DNA of 64,000 bases from NCBI GenBank assembly GCA_023375785.1, contig SZWC01000041.1:516260-580259 (forward strand). Direction: 5' to 3'. Positions 47,153 through 59,549 of the stretch are shown one piece after another; position 1 is the stretch's first letter, and each line of letters begins with the position of its first letter. This stretch comes from Penium margaritaceum (Eukaryota > Streptophyta > Zygnematophyceae > Desmidiales > Peniaceae). A program made the position numbers and the translations under genes. The notes beneath the pieces were generated by a model that saw only the letters and a program-made list of their open reading frames with translations, made no database searches and had not been told where the DNA came from.

Positions 47153-48075
47153 TGTGAACCGAGGGGCGCCCGACGTTCCGGTCACACGCCGAGCCGTTAG
47201 GAAGAACCTCCCAACCCTCGACCCCTTGGTGTGTGGACCAATCCTTGAGATGTCGCACGACCCTCTCCTAGCAGCAAGACTGTTGCTAGTGACCGAGGTT
47301 CCCGCTGTGTGACTCTCCCGATGGTGCTTTTACCGAGGTGCGCTGCGGAAGACTTTTAGGGTCAAATGGACGTGTGCGAGGCAATACTTCGAACACAAGG
47401 AGAGTTGGGCAAGGAATGAATCCTTAGACTTGATAGCTCAGTACAAGGAAATGTACAAAGTCTCTGGGTAAGATTGGCATGCCTAGAACATCCCTAGGCT
47501 TCCTTATGTACCAGCCCCTATGAGCCAGCCGAAAGCTACTCAGTACCTCAAAGCCCTCTACCGAGGCGCAATCATGCAAATAACACATGCATCACGTAGT
47601 ACGCATCACGAGCTTTCCAACGCACCAAAGAATGCCTCAATCCGTGAAGAAACGAATAAATTATGGCCATTTGAGTGCTCCACACGTGACGGCCGCTAGC
47701 AACACCTCCAACAGTGGTCACGGCTACCCGAAGCGCCCTTGCTTGCGAATGCAGCTCCAGCTGCCGTCCCGAAACACCCATGGACCCCAATGAACCTTGC
47801 CTCATTGGCTAAGCGTCCATCCAGGGGCGCTTCGGCTATAGTGGGCAAGAAAGTCGCTCCACCGTGCTTGGGGTCGAACCGGTACGTCTCATGTTTTTTG
47901 GAGGTGTGCCTCCCACTTTGCAAGGCCGTATCTTTCTCGTCCCCAAACCAAATGACCCGGTTCTTGGGTCGATTGTGCACGGTTGTTCACATAGAATACA
48001 ATGGGAGCATCAAAGCATACATCTGACCTCAGCATAATGACGTAAGTACCGCCTCGACCGGCGGCTTCCATAACA
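47153..48075 (-). repeat. GYP-G 3' LTR (left copy)
   Basis: 923 bp, TG...CA ended, paired with 52625-53546. Confidence 0.95.
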
Positions 48076-48089
48076 TCACCCCCCCTATG

Positions 48090-51000
48090 GGGGCGCACCG
48101 TCCCGATGCGCTCCTGGTACGCTCGGAAAATCGTGTTGACAGCACTGCCCCTGTGGAAATCGGCTTCGGAGATCTAGCAGTTGTGCTCAGGCCCATAACC
48201 GAGCCATTGTAACAGGTACTGCCACCTATTACCGCGCCGACGGTGCCCAAGAATCTTCTCCACCACATACTCCTCTTCCCCATCCACCAAGACCGGTGGG
48301 TGAGGAGTCTATTCCCGCGACGCGAACTGTGCATCCGGCTCCTTGTAGGCCTTGAGAAGAGAAGCGTGGAACACGGGATGGATCCCATAGAGGTCCGGCA
48401 GCTCCAACTCGTAGCTCATCGCGGACCGCTTCTCCTTGACCGGAAAAGGGCCCACCCACCAGGGCTTGAGCTTGTCGCTGCCGACCTTCGCCAGCTACAG
48501 GTTCCGCAAACTGAGCAGCAGCTGTTGTCCCACCGAGAACTCCTCGGCTGTCTGGTGCTTGTCCGCTTGCCGTTTCATCTGCTGCTGTGCCTTGTATAGT
48601 ACATCGCATACACCGCACCACACCTCTGTGAAGTCCCTTGTAAACTGCTGCACCATGGGTACGTCTGATCCCGTTGCCATGTCTGAAGGACATGCAGGCT
48701 GCACCCCATACACTACCTCAAAGGGAGACCGCCCCGTAGAGGCATGCACTACTGAGTTGTAGGCAAACTCAGCCACCGGGAGCTTGCATTCCCATCCCTC
48801 GCCATCCGGCTCCAAGATCCCCCACAGTAGCTACTCCATGGTCTGATTGGTGTGCTCAGTTTGGCCATCTGTTTAGGGATGGTAGGTCGACGAAAGAGCC
48901 ACATGGGTGCATAGCTTCTTGAAGAGTTCCTCCCAAAACCGGGAGGTGAAGCGCGGGTCGCGGTCCGAGACCATTTACTTCGGCTTCCCGTGCAGTTTGA
49001 TGACGTGTTGCAAGAGGAATTGAGTCGTCTATGCTGCCGTGACCTTCTCCACACATGGAATAAACTGCGCCATTTTGCTGAACCGGTCCACCACCACCAG
49101 CACCATGGTATTGCCTGTTGCATGCCATGGAAGACCCCCCCTACGAAATCAAGTGAGATTTCTCTCCACAGACATTCCGGCACTGGTAGCGGCTGCAGCT
49201 CCCCTGGCGTCCGTGTCCTCCGCGACTTGATTCGTTGGCACATGTCACAGCTGCTCACGTACTCCTTGCAATCTGCTCCCATCGTCGCCCACAAATATTG
49301 GCACGCAAGCATCTTGAAGGTCTTGTCGTGGGTAAAATGACCTCTATAGTGTGAGTCGTGCGCCTCCTCTAGCAACGTCTGTCGTAAAGACGCACTCCGC
49401 AGCACCACAATCTGGTTCCCCTTCTCCTGCCGCCAATACTAACCGTCCCACTTACAACATTTCACCGTACTTCTGGCAAAGTCATCGTCCTCCGCATACT
49501 CGTGTGCAAACAGACTGCGGATGATTGGAGATCCCGCCAGCACCGTGATTGCATGCACGCCCAAGTCCAGGCGACGCGAAAGTGGGTCCGCTCGGTTGAT
49601 CCTTCCTGGTTTGTAGTGGATTATGTAGTCGAAGCCACCCTCCAGTAGTTCCATCTACCGTGCTTGACGACGACTCAGGTTTGGCCGCGACTTAAGGTAC
49701 TTGAGCGCGTAGTGGTCCGTGTGCACCACACACCGTCGCGCCTCAAGGTACCACCTCCATTGCTTGAAGGCCTGGACCACCACGAACATCTCCTTCTCGT
49801 GGATCGAGTAGTTTAGCTCAGCCCCTTTCACCTTCTTAAAGTAGTGCACGATGGGCTGCAATCCCTTTCCTTTGTGCTGCATCAGACCCCGCCAATCGCA
49901 TAGTCGCTTGCGTCCGTCGCCAATACGAACTCCTTGCTCGTGTCCGGATGCACCAACACCGGGGCTTAACACATGGCAGCCCTCATTGTACCAAAGGCTT
50001 ATCCCTCCTTTGCACCCCACTCCCATTGGCGCCCCTTCTTGAGCAAGTCTGTCAAGGGTACACCCATTAACGCGTGCCCCCAGATAAACCTCCGGTAGTA
50101 GTTCGTAAACCCCAGAAAAACTTGGATGTCACACACGCACGCCGGCTCTGGCTACTCCTTCACTGCTTCCTTTCTCAGCACTTCCATCACTGTCCGTAGG
50201 TGCTCTTGGTGCTCCTCCAGGGTCCGCGAGTAGACAAGGATGTCGAGGAAAACGACCACAAACTGGTCCAAGTAGGGGTAGAATACCCAGTTCATCAACG
50301 CCACTAACGTAGCAGGGGCATTCGTTACTCCAAAAGGCATCACGAGATACTCAAAGTGTCCATATCGCATCCGAAGCGCAGTTTTTTCCACATCGTCCTC
50401 CGCAATGCGGATTTGGTGATACCCCGACCTTAGGTCTAGTTTGCTGAAGACACACGCGCCTCGAAGCTGGTCGAACAACTCCTCGGCCCGTGGCAACGGG
50501 TAGCGATTCTTCACCATGATGTTGTTGAGCGTCCGGTAGTCCACGTAGATCCGCAGCTCTCCTGATTTCTTCTTGACAAAGAGCACCAGCGCTGCATACG
50601 GAGACACTGACGGCCGAATGAAGCCTTGGTCCACCAACTCCCCCAACTGCTTTTTGAGCTCCGCAAGCTCCGCGTCGCTTATGCGGTTGTAAGACCGCAC
50701 CGTTGGTGATGACCCTGGCACCACCTCGATTTTGTGGTCAATGTCGCGTTGTGGCAGTACCCCCTTCGGAAACTCCTCTGGAAAAACGTCCCCGAACTCC
50801 TTGAGCACCTCCCCAACACCGGGAGGCAACTCTATAACTCCTGCGCCTTCCCTTGGCTACCCCTCCGCTGCTTTGACCACTGCAATCTGCTGCTCTGCTG
50901 CTTCTTGTGGACGCACTTATGCCAAATAAACCTGGCTACCCTTGCGCTTGCACCACTTTAGCTACTGCAAGTTGATGACGCGTAGCTGCTTCCCCGCTTC

Positions 51001-51625
51001 CGCCACTTCCAACTCCTTCCCCTCACCACACCACAACGGCAAAGTGAGATTTTTCCCGCCCGCCTTTACGACCACCCGGTTGCACCTCCAATCCACCTCC
51101 AAATTCCAAGCGTGCAACCAATCCCGGCCGATCAAACAGTTGTACTCATCCATAGGGCAAGTGTGGAACTCCATGTCACACACCAACTCACCCATACGGA
51201 CTTTGTGCTTGAGGAGAGGCCTGCTGCACTCCACCATTCAAGACACATGCCGTGCCTTGGCCGACGTCCTTATCTGCCGTGCGAGTTCCAACCTCGTCGC
51301 CGACCTGTCATTGAAGAAGCCATGTTTTGCGCCACCCTCTAGCAGCCCACGTAGCTTCCTCCGACCCTTGAAACTCCCCTCCGGAATCTCAAGAACCAGC
51401 TCCAGGATGACTCCTGGAAACTGCCAAGTCTCACCTTCATTCCGCAAGAACACTTGAGGCAGCTCTTGAATCGGCAAAAGCCTCTCAGGGCTGGTGTTGT
51501 TCCTTTAAAACGAAAGACATGCAGCAGTAGGTCGTCCCCTCCTCATTGCTGCTGCCCGTTTCCCTGCTGTGCCTTGCGCTTGGGGCAATGCCGCTTGCAA
51601 TGACCCTCCTCACCACAAGCCCAAC
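48090..51625 (-). pseudogene. GYP-G pol: zinc knuckle, protease, RT, RNase H, integrase, chromodomain
   Basis: Minus strand. CCHC knuckle CWACGEEGHCKRHCPKRK near 51565-51625; protease-like region near 50960-51480 with CLIGRDWLHAWNLEVDW. Reverse transcriptase near 50150-50830 ([46 protein letters not shown]). RNase H near 49655-50030 (IHEKEMFVVVQAFKQWRWYL). Integrase near 48750-49410 (HDSHYRGHFTHDKTFKML zinc domain, CDMCQRIKSRRTRTPGELQP). Chromodomain near 48090-48280 ([20 protein letters not shown]). The chromodomain marks a chromovirus; in that clade it directs integration to marked chromatin. Broken fossil. Confidence 0.92.
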
Positions 51626-51639
51626 ACTTGCCTCTCGTT

Positions 51640-52520
51640 CCTTGCTGTCCGCCCGCGCCCCGCTGTACGGCTTAGATTGCGTCTACCTCCATGGGCACAG
51701 CGTGACCTGGCTTCTCCACCCGTGGTTGTGTTGCATAGCTGGTTGTGCGCGCATTGTAGCTTACCGCGTCGATGCACTCCGCCGCCAGTACCAACTCCGC
51801 AAAGGTCTGCAACCCGAGTACCGTGAGTTCGCGTTGGAAGTGCGACTTCAGGCCGTCATGGTAGCGGTTGTACGCCTCCGCGTTTGAGAGGTCGTCAATC
51901 TGCGCCACCAAGGCCATGAAGCGTGTAGTGTAGTCCTGGACCAATCCACATTGCTTGACGTGCTTTATTTTGTCACGTGCGACTCGGCTGCCGTTGAGGA
52001 GGTCGAAACGTGCCTGGAGCATCGTCTCGAATTGCACCCATGTCTCTGGTTTCTCTGTCAACGCCCGTGCACCGAGCTGCACTTCACGCCCAAGCGGTAG
52101 ACTGAGCAGTGGCTGAATCCGTGCCCCGGCCCCCAGCCCGTCCAGCAATCCAGCAGCGCTCCGCCGTCTCAATGCTGACCACCACTGCAACGCGATTCGC
52201 CGGAGTAGCGTAGGTGCATACTCTAGTCTCGTGGCATCTTTTCCCACGGGAACGTCCAATGCCGTGGAGTACGAGTTCACCGTGAAGACCCACTCACGCG
52301 CACTGCCCTTGCCGGTGTAGAACTCCGGCTCATTCGGCTTGGGCCGCCGAAAGGCAGGTACGGATGCCAATGCGACACCCCCACCACACTCCTCCCTTGG
52401 CCAACGTACCTCGCCTCAACCTCCGCACACAGCTGCTGGTTCTCTTGACGCAACTCGTCAAGAGCATGCCGGATCTCCTCCATGAGGTAGGCCTGGTTGT
52501 ATGCCGCTGCCGCCAAGGTT
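51640..52520 (-). pseudogene. GYP-G gag
   Basis: Minus strand. An N-terminal coiled region (LMEEIRHALDELRQENQQLC) near 52430-52490 is followed by FRRPKPNEPEFYTGKGSARE near 52300. The retrotrans_gag core includes ETWVQFETMLQARFDLLNGS, VQDYTTRFMALVAQIDDLSN and YHDGLKSHFQRELTVLGLQT, about 51800-52060. Ends just upstream of the zinc knuckle. Typical Ty3/gypsy Gag order. Confidence 0.88.
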
Positions 52521-52609
52521 TCGGTTGTGACAAAAAATTATGGCCAAACACAGTTGTGGCAGATCAACTGCCTCCCTTGGGTCCTCGCAAAGCCGAGCAT
52601 TCGTCCACA

Positions 52610-52624
52610 CGCTCTGATACCAAA
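52610..52624 (-). promoter_or_regulatory. GYP-G primer-binding site (tRNA-iMet)
   Basis: The minus strand reads TTTGGTATCAGAGCG next to the 5' LTR. Confidence 0.9.
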
Positions 52625-53546
52625 TGTGAACCGAGGGCCGCCCGGCGTGACGGTCACACGCCGAGCCGTTGGGAAGAACCTCCCAACCCTCGACACCTTG
52701 GTGTGTCGATCAACCCTTGAGATGTCGTATGACCCTCTCTTAGCAGCAAGACCGCTGCTAGTGACCGAGGTTCCCGCCGTGCGACTCTCCCGGCGGTGTT
52801 TGCACCAAGGTGCGCTGCGGAAGACTTTTAGGATCGAATGGACGTCTGTGAGGCAATAGTTGGAACACAAAGAGAGTTGGGCAAGGAATGAATCCTTAGA
52901 CTTGATAGATCAGTACAAGGAAATGTACAAAGTCTCTGGGTAAGATTGGCATGCCTAGAACACCCCTATGCTTCCTTATGTACCAGCACCTATGAGCCAG
53001 CCGAAAGCTACTCAGTACCTTGAAGCCCTCTACCAACAGGAAATCATGCAAACAACAAATGCATCATGTAGTACGCGTCACGAGCTTTCCAACGGACCAA
53101 AGAACGCCTCAATCTGTGAAGAAACGGCTAAATTATGGCCATTTGAGTGCTCCACGCGTGACGGCCGCTGGCAGCACCACCAGCGGTGGTCACGGCCGCC
53201 CGAAGCGCCATTGCTTGCGAATGCAGCTCCAGCCGCCATTCCGAAGCGCCCATGGAGTCCAATGAACCTTGCCTCATATGCTAAGCATCCTTCCAGGGGC
53301 ACTTCGGCTGTAGTGGGTGAGAAAGTCGCTCCGCCGTGCTCGGGGTCGAATCGGTAAGTCTCCTGTTTTCTGGAGAGTGCCTCCCACTTTTGCACTGCCG
53401 TATCTTTCTCGTCCCTGCAGCGAATGACCCGGTTCTTGGGTTGATTTTGCACGGTTTTTCACGTAGAATACAATGGGAGCATAAACGCATGCATCTGACC
53501 TCAGAATGATGACGTAATCACTGCCTCGACCGTAGCTCCCATAACA
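52625..53546 (-). repeat. GYP-G 5' LTR (right copy)
   Basis: 922 bp, followed by TSD TGATG. Confidence 0.95.
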
Positions 53547-53551
53547 TGATG

Positions 53552-54002
53552 GGAGAAATATCCAAAAAGGTCATTGGTGTTAGGATTGCCTTATAAGAGT
53601 GTGCTGACCAAGATAAAGGTACCTCTCTTTACTTTTTAGGTAAGGTGAGATCCTTGTGTGCTAACCATGGACACATGGCAATTCTCCATGGGTTTGTGGG
53701 TGATGTGACCTCTATGAATGTACCATGAGAGCATTCTCTAGCTCTCTAGGTCTTGTGTGACTGGTCAGCCTGGTTATTAAGCTGATTTCCTTCCTTGTGT
53801 GAGATTTTTGACTCTAGAGGGTGAACCTTAGCCTCCATGGCTAAGTGGTGTGGCTTGTGAGAGGGCTGACTTGCCCAAGCTGTGGGTCTATATGTACTCC
53901 ATCATTTTGAGTGATTCACCAACCATTCTTCATCACAAGTAGTGGCCTTTCAGTCCCATATTCTCGCTGCTCCAAGGCTCCCTCTCTCCTCCAGCTCCAA
54001 CA
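53552..54002 (+). repeat. B6 5' LTR, second part
   Basis: Resumes the COP-B LTR (GGAGAAATATCCAAAAAGG) right after the GYP-G target duplication (TGATG, 53547-53551) and ends CCAGCTCCAACA. Confidence 0.92.
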
Positions 54003-54017
54003 TTTGGTATCAGAGCC
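54003..54017 (+). promoter_or_regulatory. B6 primer-binding site (tRNA-iMet)
   Basis: TTTGGTATCAGAGCC directly after the LTR, the best preserved plus-strand copy in the window. Confidence 0.92.
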
Positions 54018-54628
54018 ACATTCTGCCATATTCAGCTAGCACAGGTTGTCACTTTGAGAGTGAAGGATAAGGATTAAACGTTGACTAAATTTGACGATCG
54101 ACCACGTGATCTTCAACGAGCCCAAGATTGCAAAGATCCAACGGTCGGATTGAGAGTTATCCTCAAAACCAGGTCGGCCAGGGCTACACTCTTCTCTATG
54201 AGTAAGACTGTCGCCTTAAGATGACCTTAACTCTCTTGTTTCTTTGTCAAGTTTAAAAAGAGGTACATGCGATTTGTAATATTTTTCATACGCTTTCCAT
54301 TGGTGGAAAAATATTTGCATTCCATCGATTCGTTTGGAAGAAACGCCGTTTACAAGCTGGCTGGTCTGAGTTGGAGTAGGAGCAGAAGCATATCCTGTTT
54401 TCAAGAGGGCATATCTATTAAAATCCCCTGTTGATGACCCTGTTTTATAGGTCGATCTGAAAGGTTTTGAGCTGAGTTTTCCAGTGGTGGGCTCCAAATT
54501 ATCCAAACTCCCAGTCTGCTGGCATCTATTATCCATTTTCTGTCAGACAGAGTTCTTACAAAAGCAACAGTAGAAGGAGGGATAGCGCCGCCATTCAAGG
54601 GCAGTACTGAGCATCACCAAGGCTTAAA
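54018..54628 (+). other. B6 untranslated leader
   Basis: About 610 bp conserved with other COP-B leaders; no coding region recognised. Confidence 0.75.
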
Positions 54629-55556
54629 ATGGCAGCAGCTAGCATTGTGACAGCAGCCTAGCCTTTTGGAGAGGCTGGAGGGAGGCGCCAAGTTCACGTT
54701 TTGGAAGATCCATACCCGCCTCCTTTTCGAGGAGAGGGGCTTGTAGGAGGTGGTGAGCGGCGACGAGCCGGCTCCAGTTCCACAGGCAAAAGCCGTCACT
54801 GCAGCTGAGGTGCTGGCGGGCAAGATGCCGCAAAAGGATGCAGCTGATGCGGGTTCTTCTGTAGTTGTACGAGTGGCATATGAGAAGTGGAAGAAGAAGG
54901 ATAGGTAGGCCAATAGGTTGCTTGTCAACACCATCTCCAACCCGCATCTTCATTACGTGAGTGACAAGGCTACTGCAAAGGAGGGGTGGGACACGTTGTG
55001 CAAGAAGTATGAGAGCAAGGATCCTGCATTCCTCATGCTTTTGGAGGAAAAGATGATAGCACTGAAAATGCAGGGTGGTGAAGGGATGGAGGTGTACTTG
55101 GAAAGGGAAAGGAGCTGGCGAAGCAGCTAAGAGCGGCCGATAACCCTATGGAAGAGACGCGCTTCTACCGGTGTGAGAGACGCTGGAGAGCCAGCCAACT
55201 CTCGACCTCGACTTCATCTGCACACACATGGTACAGGCGGAATTGCATCGCAATCCAGCAATGCGCTATGGCGGCGGCAATGGTGAAGCAGCTTTTGTGG
55301 TCACGAGATCACGCAACCAGCAGCAGCAAGAGCAGTCTGGGAAGAAGAGAGGCAAAAAGGAAGGTAAATGCTCCTCTTCCCTGAAAGAGGGACACTACAA
55401 AAAAGAGTTTTTCAAGCTCAAGAGGGACCAGAAGGAGCAACAGCAGCAGCAGTCATCGCAGTAGCAGCAGCAAAAGCAGCAACAGCAGTAGTCATAGCAG
55501 CGTCAGCAGCAGCAGCAGAAGTAGTAAAACCAGGCTGGTGTGCGCCCCTTTGGCAA
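54629..55556 (+). pseudogene. B6 gag with glutamine-rich tail
   Basis: Starts MAAASIVTAA near 54629. KFTFWKIHTRLLFEERGL-like and SGDEPAPVPQAKAVTAAEV blocks are followed by LLVNTISNPHLHYVSDKATA and WDTLCKKYESKDPAFLMLLE. The knuckle region and FKLKRDQKEQQQQQ lie near 55370-55470, with a long CAG/CAA triplet run at about 55436-55530. UBN2-type copia Gag, broken. Confidence 0.86.
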
Positions 55557-58500
55557 CATGAATGTGGCCAAGGAGGTGCGCGACCGTCTCTTCATGGCGA
55601 AATCTGACATGTCGTAGGTGGAGAAGGCGGATCTCGCATGGTACAAGGACTCAAGGTGTACCAAGAGCCTCACACATCACAAGGAGTGCTTTACGTATCT
55701 TTTGTCCATCCTTCCCCGTCCTATCGCCATGGGTGATGATCGGGTAGTATATACTGAGGGGATTGGGATTGTCGAGATGTGGTTGGAGACCCCACGTGGC
55801 ATTGAAGTGGGAGTATTCCATTGCGTGTTGTATGTACCTGATGCTGAATTCAACCTCCTCTCAGTCTCCTCTCTTACAAACACAGGACTGCACGTCGTCT
55901 TTGATGATGACTATGGCTACATCCTCAATAACGATACAGGAGAGGAGTTGGCTAGGTCGGTGAAGGAGGGCGACATGTACCGCCTGCTGGGGGCAACCAA
56001 GATCCCGCGTGAGCAGAGTTTTGTAGTAGTTGTACAGGCGACAGATGGCGAGATCTGGCATGCACGCTATGGCCACATCGGCATGCGCGCCTTGCAACAG
56101 TTTCAAGCACAGCAGATGGTGCGTGACCTGCCTACCATCTCTAACTTTGAGCAGCAGTTGCGCATCGGCTGTTTGGAGGGGAAGCAGCACAAGGAGGCAT
56201 TCTCTGGAGCAGGGGAGCGTACGAAAGAGGTGTTGGAGCTGGTCCACACGGACTTGTGCGGACCGATGTAGACCCAGAGCTTTGGAGGCTGTAGGTATTT
56301 CTCGATCTTCATTGATGATTTCAGCCGTTACACTGTTGTGTACTTCCTTCCTTCCAAGGACCAGTTCTTTGACAGGTTCAACGAGTTCAAGGCATGGTGG
56401 AGAACGAAACAGGCAAGAAAATCAAGGCATCGCGTAGCGATCACGGTTGAGAGTTGTAGGACTACCTCGCAGTAGCAAGCATCAAGGTGTAGCATACTAC
56501 GCCGTACCCGCCGTAGCAAAACAGTGTAGGAGAACCCGCCAACCGTACCATTGTGGAGTCAGCGCGCTACATGCTACATGCGGCTTGGCTGACCTACAAC
56601 TTCTCGGCTGAAGCCGTGAGCACTGCGGTCTGCATCAAGAACCACAGTCTAACTAAGGCGTTGTAGCAGATGATGCCGTGCGGGACGTGGGTCACCAAAA
56701 AATCGAGCGTGGGTCATCTCCAAGGATTTGGCAGCCTGGCGCACATGCACGGCCCCAAGGAGAAGTGGCATAAATGGGATGCAAGGAGTGCACAGATGCT
56801 AATGATTGGCTACGACGTGGCAAGCAAAGCCTATCGCCTCTACGAGAGGGATACAGGCCACGTCATTATCTCCAAGAATGCCGTCTTCAACGAGAGCAAC
56901 GTCATCGGCACCAACATTGTCTGTGAAGAGGCAACGGAACCAGCAGCTGACGAGACAGTGGGAGCAAAAATCCTTCCAGACCCAGTCTCTCTCGATCCTT
57001 CCTGTACTGTGATAGTCGGAGAATCACTCTACTCTCCCATGTCTGATGCAGCAGATACAACAGCCTCATCGGCAAAAACAGAGGATGGAGATGTAGCACA
57101 GCTAGCAGCAGCAGTTGTGTTTGCAGTACTGTGCCAGCCGCCCGCTAACGCTCAAGTACGAGGTCGTAGGTACCCTCTTAGGGTGCGTTACAAGCCTGGT
57201 GAGCGCAGCCGTTTCTGGATGCTGCAGAAACCACAACATGGCAGTTGTTGTAGATTCAGATGAGCCAACGACATACAAGGAGGCCATGGCTACACCGGAT
57301 GCAGCAGATTGGGTGCAAGCCGTGCAGCAGGAGATATTGTGGCAGCTGGACAACGGCACGTGGGAGCTGACTGAGCGTCCACCTGGGTGTTCAAGAAGAA
57401 GCGGGGAGCAGATGGTAACCTGGAAAAGTACAAGGTGAGGCTGGTCCCCCAAGGCTACTCGTAGCACGAGGGCATCGACTACACAGAACGTTTTGCCCCT
57501 GTTGCAAAGTTTGCCACTGTGCGCACGCTCCTCTCTTATGCAGCAGCTGAGGACTTTGAGGTTCACCACATGGATGTCAAGACGGAATTCTTGAATGGTG
57601 ACTTGGAGGAGGAGATCTACATGGAGCAACCGAAGGTGTTTGTCATGGATGGCCAGGAGCACTTGGTTTGCAAGCTACAGAACTCCCTGTACGGCCTCAA
57701 GTAAGCGTCGCGTACTTGGAACCAGAAGTTGGATGCGGCGTTGCAGTGCATGGGTTTTGAGCGCAGCGAGTATGACTATAGCATGCATCGCTGGCAGCAT
57801 GAGCATGAGATCCTCATCATCATTGTCTATGTGGATGACATGCTCCTCCTTTCCAACAGCGTGTCTCCACTACAAGAGTTCAAGGAGGCCATGCAAGAGC
57901 GCTTCCAAATGTCTGATCTCGGGGAGGCGTCATACTTCCTCGGCATCCAGATCACGCGTGACCGCAAATCACTTCCTATCTCGCTTCAACAGAGCCGCCA
58001 CATGAAAGAAGTCTTGCAGTGGTTCGGCATGGCAGAGGCTAAACCTATCAGCATGCTGCTAGAGACGTGGCAGTACCTCGTGAGTTTCAATGGAGAATCG
58101 GATGCAGCTGAGCGACAGAAGTACCAGAGCGCTGTCGGCAGTCTTATGTACATGATGGTGGCAACCAGGCTGGACCTCGCACAGGCTGTGAGCGCTGTGA
58201 GCTAGCACATGGCTAATCCCGGACCGGAGCACCAGAAGGCAGTGAAGCGGATCTTTCAATGCCTTGCTGGAACCATCAATGTTGGCATCACCTATAACGG
58301 CAATGACAACCGCAGCATCGCCTACACAGATGCACATTGGGCTTCAAACCCTGAGGACCGCAAGTCCATCTTTGGAAATGTGCTCCTCATGAATCGTGGG
58401 GCCATCACCTAGTGTAGCAAGCGGCAGGAGGTCGTGGCCACCTCAAGTACGGAAGTTGAGTACGTCTCTCTCTGTTTTGGAGCAAAGGAAGGAGTTTGGC

Positions 58501-58730
58501 TTCAGCGTCTCATGGTGGAGATGAGTGGGAGTATAGCAGTTCCAGTTCTTGTGTTTGTCGACAATTAGAGCGCAATCGCACTCGCATAGAATCCTCAGCA
58601 CCATGCACACACCTAGCACATTGACATCGCATATCACTTCATCAGGCACATGGTGGAGAAGGATGCTATCAAGCTGGAGTTTACCCCAACCAGCAGGCAT
58701 GGTGGAGGAGGTTGTTGATTTATGCACCAA
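55557..58730 (+). pseudogene. B6 pol relic
   Basis: Plus strand. Protease region (KADLAWYKDSRCTKSLTHHK) near 55624-55690; GIVEMWLETPRGIEVGVFHC near 55760; pre-integrase zinc region (WHARYGHIGMRALQQFQ) near 56055-56250. Integrase core near 56270-56760; linker with PLRVRYKPGERSRFWMLQKP near 57178-57230. Reverse transcriptase (YVDDMLLLSN near 57828, EASYFLGIQITRDRKSLPIS near 57927) spans 57250-58210. RNase H near 58310-58720. Broken in well over ten places. Confidence 0.88.
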
Positions 58731-58810
58731 GCCAGTAACCCCTGAGAAGCAGCACTTCTACATGAAGGCATGTGAACTCATCCCACTCTCACTGCGGCAA
58801 AGTGGGAGAT

Positions 58811-59549
58811 TGTTGAGAAAATTGCCATCTGGCTCAATTTCAGGTCCAAATGAGTAAGTTCCAGGAAAATTCCAGATGCCTGCTTCGATTGTTGATCCGT
58901 CTTCTACATTAGAAAGAAGAGGTGGAAAAGAATTTACATTCCAAGTTTCAGGCCGATCCAACGGTTGGATTGGGATATATGAATTTTTTAAGTTTCAAGG
59001 GTCATGGACCGCCGATATCTAGGTGGCCATGGGTGATGGCTCCGTGTTCTTAGCCTGAGAAAAGGAAAAGGCAAGAGGTCAAGGGTCAAGAACTGATGGG
59101 AGAAATATCCAAAAAGGTCCTTGGTCTTAGGATTGCCTTATCAGAGTGTGCTGACTAGGATAAAGGTACCTCTCCTTACTGTTTAGGTGAGGTGAGATCC
59201 TTGTGTGCTAGCCATGGACACATGGCGATTCTCCATGGGTCTGTGGGTGATGTGACCACTAGGAGTGTGCCATGAGAGCATTCTCTAGCTCTCTAGGTCA
59301 TATGTGACTGGTCAGCCTGATTGTTAGGCTGATTTTCTTCCTTGTGTGAGATTGTGGACTCTAGTGTGTAAACCTTAGCCTCCATGGCTAAGTGGTGTGG
59401 CTTCTGAGAGGGCTGACTTGTCCAAGCTCTAGCTCTATATGTACTCCATCATTTTGAGTGATTGAATAACCATTCTTCAGCACAAGTGATGTCCTTTCTG
59501 TCCTACATGCTCGCTGCTCCAAGGCTCCCTCTCTCCTCCACCTCCAAGA
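58811..59549 (+). repeat. B6 3' LTR
   Basis: 739 bp, TGTTGAGAAAATTGCC onward, preceded by the purine-rich GCAAAGTGGGAGA. Confidence 0.92.

Larger units (their letters stand above)
47153..53546 (-). mobile_element. GYP-G, full-length Ty3/gypsy chromovirus, minus strand
   Basis: 6394 bp with LTRs 47153-48075 (923 bp) and 52625-53546 (922 bp), both TGTGAACC...CATAACA, and a 5 bp duplication TGATG (47148-47152 and 53547-53551). iMet primer site at 52610-52624; polypurine tract at 48076-48093 (both read on minus). Gag, protease, reverse transcriptase, RNase H, integrase and a chromodomain follow in gypsy order. LTRs differ by roughly 9% over the first ~270 bp by eye. Structurally whole, but broken in about eight to ten places. 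Confidence 0.96.
46866..59549 (+). mobile_element. COP-B copy B6, inserted in B5 gag and itself hosting GYP-G
   Basis: 5' LTR in two parts (46866-47152 and 53552-54002) split by GYP-G; iMet primer site at 54003-54017; internal region to 58810; 3' LTR 58811-59549. Without GYP-G it is about 6.3 kb, the normal COP-B length. Target duplication AAGGA/AAAGA. LTRs differ by about 13% over the first ~240 bp by eye. All copia domains are present, with well over ten breaks. Confidence 0.93.
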
